Origin: Bacilli bacterium
Lineage (GTDB): Bacteria; Bacillota_I; Bacilli_A; RF39; UBA660
Direction: 5' to 3'
Assembly (NCBI GenBank): GCA_017460745.1
Contig: JAFUAL010000057.1
Span: 1-64,000 of the forward strand
Length of the DNA stretch: 64,000 nucleotides
The notes under the pieces are model-generated. The model did no database searches, was not told the DNA's origin, and saw only the letters and a program-made list of their open reading frames with translations. The position numbers were made by a program, and so were the translations under genes. Positions 61,819-64,000 of this stretch are shown piece after piece; position 1 is the first letter of the stretch; each line of letters starts with the position of its first letter.

Positions 61819-63099
61819 ATGTTTAAAAAAAGAAATGTAATATTGCTATTATCGTTGGTCATAATTTTAGGTTTTAATATCATAAATGTTAAAGCAGAAA
61901 ATGTTGATTTTAAGTGTTTGTATAAAAATGGAACAGATGAAATTATAATTAATATGCGTGGTGAAAGAGCAACTAAGGTAAGTTTTGGTGTAACAAGTAA
62001 TAAATTTAGTAATTCATCTGAATATACTTTTTATCCAGCAAATTATATTGTGAAATCAACAGTTTTAGGAAGTGTTCAATATCAAACAGCTAGTTATTAT
62101 GGTTTTGTTGAAGGTAATAATGCTGTTTATGGTTGTTCAAAAGAAATTTATTTAGCAACAAGTAATAATGCAGTAGTTTATTTAGATGTAGTTGACACTG
62201 TTAATGCTTTTGGAACCAGTCAATTAGTAAATGGACAAGGATCGTTTAAAATACCAGTTATCTTTTTATCAACAAATGCTTGGAAGGTTTCAAATAATAA
62301 ATTGACTAATACAAATGTTACCCTTGATTCGGCAATAGAGATAACTTTGTCGAAGAGTAGTTATCAAACAACAACTTATACATTAGAAACAAGCAAGTCT
62401 GCTGAAGTAGCTACGGAAACACCAAAAACAACAGATGATAATATTCAATTTTGCTATTATAAAAATTCATGTGGAAAAGTGATTCAATTAAAATTTACTA
62501 AAGGTAACGTCAATATGGCAGTTTTTGATAATGGACGAGGTTTAAATGATTGGACTAATACGTCAACTTGTCCAACTTCAATCGTTGATTCCAATAATTT
62601 ATATCAAGGAAAAAGTACTTCATGTGGAAGTGGAGCTACTAACTGTTATTCATTTTTACAGCAATCTACTACGGAAAATAAAGCTTTAATTCAAGAGGGA
62701 AACTGTAGTTCAACAAGTTATGATACTAATAATGGAGGAGTTAAGGCTCAAATTGCAACTTTAGAAATACCAAAAGAAAATATAGAAGAAACTTGTAAAG
62801 GTTTATTTGGTAATGAAATTTTAGAGTGGCTTGATGAAAATGTATTCATGATAATTAGAATAGGAGTACCAATTTTGCTTATTTTACTTACATCATTTGA
62901 TTTTGCCAAAGTAGTATTTACAGATGATAAAGAAGGAATACAAAATGCTTTTAAGAGATTTGGTAAACGTGCAATAGCAGCAGTTTTAATATTCTTAACT
63001 CCAACGATAATTTTGATTATTGCAGATTTAGTAGGTGTCAATGATAATTTTAAAGATTGTGTTAATTATTTAAATGAAAAGGTTGAAAGTAGTAATTGA
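61819..63099 (+). CDS. Secreted protein with C-terminal VirB2/TrbC-like membrane module, copy 2
   Basis: A 426-residue paralogue of the preceding gene with signal peptide (VILLLSLVIILGFNIINVKA), a different, Cys-containing exported region, and nearly the same C-terminal module (WLDENVFMIIRIGVPILL, then RFGKRAIAAVLIFLTPTI). The nucleotide sequence of the module is strongly conserved between the two genes while the exported parts have diverged. The TGA stop overlaps the -35 box of thrS. Confidence 0.7.
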   Translation: MFKKRNVILLLSLVIILGFNIINVKAENVDFKCLYKNGTDEIIINMRGERATKVSFGVTSNKFSNSSEYTFYPANYIVKSTVLGSVQYQTASYYGFVEGNNAVYGCSKEIYLATSNNAVVYLDVVDTVNAFGTSQLVNGQGSFKIPVIFLSTNAWKVSNNKLTNTNVTLDSAIEITLSKSSYQTTTYTLETSKSAEVATETPKTTDDNIQFCYYKNSCGKVIQLKFTKGNVNMAVFDNGRGLNDWTNTSTCPTSIVDSNNLYQGKSTSCGSGATNCYSFLQQSTTENKALIQEGNCSSTSYDTNNGGVKAQIATLEIPKENIEETCKGLFGNEILEWLDENVFMIIRIGVPILLILLTSFDFAKVVFTDDKEGIQNAFKRFGKRAIAAVLIFLTPTIILIIADLVGVNDNFKDCVNYLNEKVESSN

Positions 63100-63123
63100 C
63101 AAATAAATTAATAATGTTATAAT
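63096..63123 (+). promoter_or_regulatory. Promoter of the thrS T-box transcript
   Basis: TTGACA (63096-63101), a 16-bp spacer, and TATAAT (63118-63123) with TGT before it. Very close to consensus; the -35 box overlaps the stop codon of the previous gene. Confidence 0.8.
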
Positions 63124-63130
63124 AAACTTA

Positions 63131-63320
63131 AATATGTTGATTAGGACATGGTTTATAAATTAAGTTTGAAAGAGAGTTAGTGGTGGTGTAAACTAATAAA
63201 CAATTTATAAATTACTACCTATGAATAGAACTCGAAAGAGATTTCCGGCGTTAGTCGTTATAAAAATAAGTTAAAGTAAGAATGGTACCGTCATATGACT
63301 TCTTTGTATCATTCTTTTTT
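63131..63320 (+). promoter_or_regulatory. T-box riboswitch leader
   Basis: The leader contains the T-box core AATGGTACCG (63281-63290), which pairs with the uncharged tRNA 3' end, and a terminator: AAGAATGGTA (63278-63287) with TATCATTCTT (63307-63316, one G-U) followed by Ts. Upstream GAGTT/AACTC arms near 63176 and 63228 belong to stem I. The downstream gene is thrS, so a threonine specifier is expected; ACT and ACC triplets occur near 63214-63219 but I cannot fix which is used. Confidence 0.9.
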
Positions 63321-63337
63321 ATATGTAGGGAGGAATT

Positions 63338-64000
63338 ATGATAAATATAAAAGAAGATAAAGAATTAAATGTATTAAATCACAGTGGAGCACATTTACTT
63401 GCTCAAGCAGTAAAACACTTATATAAGGATGCCTTATTTTGGGTAGGACCGGTTGTAGAAGAAGGATTTTACTATGATATAGATTTAGGAGATATTAAGT
63501 TATCTGAAGAAGATTTAGTTAAAATTGAACGTGAAATGAAAAAAATATCTAAGGATGGTAAAAGAATTGTTAGACAAGAATTAACACGTGAAGAAGCACT
63601 TCTTAAGTTCAAAGATAATCCATATAAAATAGATTTAATTAATAATATGAGTGAAGATGAAGTAATATCATGTTACACTCAAGGAGATTTTACTGACCTT
63701 TGTCGTGGACCACATGTTGAAAGTGTTAAAGAAATTAAATATTTTAAATTATTAAAAATAAGTGGTGCTTATTATAAAGGTGATTCCAATAATAAAATGC
63801 TTCAAAGAATCTATGGTGTTGTTTTTAAAACAGAAGAAGATTTGAATAATTATTTAAAAGAACTTGAAGAAGCAAAGATGCGAGATCATAGAAAATTAGG
63901 TAAAGAAATGGGCATATATATGATGTCTGATTTAGTTGGTCGTGGACTTCCAATGTATTTACCAAATGGTTTTATTCTTTGGAATACTTTAGAAAATTAT
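63338..64000 (+). CDS. thrS: Threonyl-tRNA synthetase (3' end outside window)
   Basis: Starts at ATG 63338 after GGGAGGA; 221 residues are visible. The start leads almost directly into the editing domain (NHSGAHLLAQAVKHLY with the HxxxH zinc-like motif, VGPVVEEGFYYDI, CRGPHVES with the editing Cys). The N-terminal TGS domain of most bacterial ThrRS is absent. The visible end (GKEMGIYMMSDLVGRGLPMYLPNGF) is the beginning of the catalytic domain. It charges tRNA-Thr and is controlled by the T-box upstream. Confidence 0.95.
   Translation, partial: MINIKEDKELNVLNHSGAHLLAQAVKHLYKDALFWVGPVVEEGFYYDIDLGDIKLSEEDLVKIEREMKKISKDGKRIVRQELTREEALLKFKDNPYKIDLINNMSEDEVISCYTQGDFTDLCRGPHVESVKEIKYFKLLKISGAYYKGDSNNKMLQRIYGVVFKTEEDLNNYLKELEEAKMRDHRKLGKEMGIYMMSDLVGRGLPMYLPNGFILWNTLENY

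Noticed and set aside
1-64000. Mollicute genetic code (TGA as Trp)
   Set aside because: TGA is a proper stop in several genes (for example ddl, the portal gene and the gene ending at 63099), and Trp is encoded by TGG throughout.
1-64000. tRNA or rRNA genes
   Set aside because: I looked for tRNA-like GTTCRA-type segments and CCA ends near intergenic regions and saw none convincing; a tRNA scan would settle it.

Overview
The window looks like the chromosome of a low-GC (roughly 27% by eye), walled Gram-positive of the Bacilli/Erysipelotrichia side of the Firmicutes. It has peptidoglycan ligase genes (murE, murF, ddl), a firmicute DnaB/DnaD replication initiator, a T-box upstream of thrS, strong AGGAGG ribosome binding sites, and TAA, TAG and TGA all used as stops (so not the Mycoplasma code). 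The species is not identifiable from what I can see; an uncultured gut lineage is an inference.

Bases 1 to about 33.4 kb are the larger part of a temperate siphovirus prophage whose left end lies outside the window. The order is: early/replication genes (DnaD-domain protein, SpoVG-like, PcfK-like and PcfJ-like, MazG-like, ParB-domain DNA methyltransferase), a long run of small unknown genes including several tiny membrane proteins, a tyrosine recombinase in an unusual internal position, a probable late-gene activator followed by an activator-type promoter, HNH, a candidate cos region, TerS/TerL, portal, protease, HK97-type capsid, connector and tail genes. The tail assembly chaperone has a textbook -1 frameshift site with a perfect 10-bp downstream hairpin. 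Then come tape measure, Dit, Tal, a DUF859-like protein and a BppU-type tail fibre, a diversity-generating retroelement (DGR), and the lysis genes (XhlA, holin, M15 endolysin). Two small leftward genes mark the right end.

The central system is the DGR at 27.57-31.30 kb. The tail-fibre gene ends in a 111-bp variable repeat (29557-29667) matched by a template repeat 222 bp downstream (29779-29889). All 16 differences fall on template adenines and none of the 80 non-adenine positions differ. A near-consensus promoter (TTAACA, 17 bp, TATAAT with extended -10) sits just before the template, a roughly 200-nt hairpin-rich spacer follows, and then comes a reverse transcriptase with a YMDD box. No Avd-like accessory gene is visible; the RT instead carries an N-terminal extension of about 100 residues.

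From 33.6 kb to the end is host chromosome: an NlpC/P60 surface hydrolase, rnr-capA-smpB, convergent rRNA-modification genes, a candidate structured small RNA (about 40267-40377, minus strand), trmL, a tandem pair of TMEM43-like membrane proteins, an alpha/beta hydrolase, membrane-anchored murF-ddl-gpmA, an ISL3-family insertion sequence with an amber-interrupted transposase, two XRE regulators, murE, parE-CPBP protease-parC, a lipoprotein, a phosphodiester glycosidase, dnaB, two surface proteins ending in a VirB2/TrbC-like two-helix module, and T-box-controlled thrS cut off by the window edge. The same two-helix module appears at the N-terminus of the NlpC/P60 protein at 33.7 kb.
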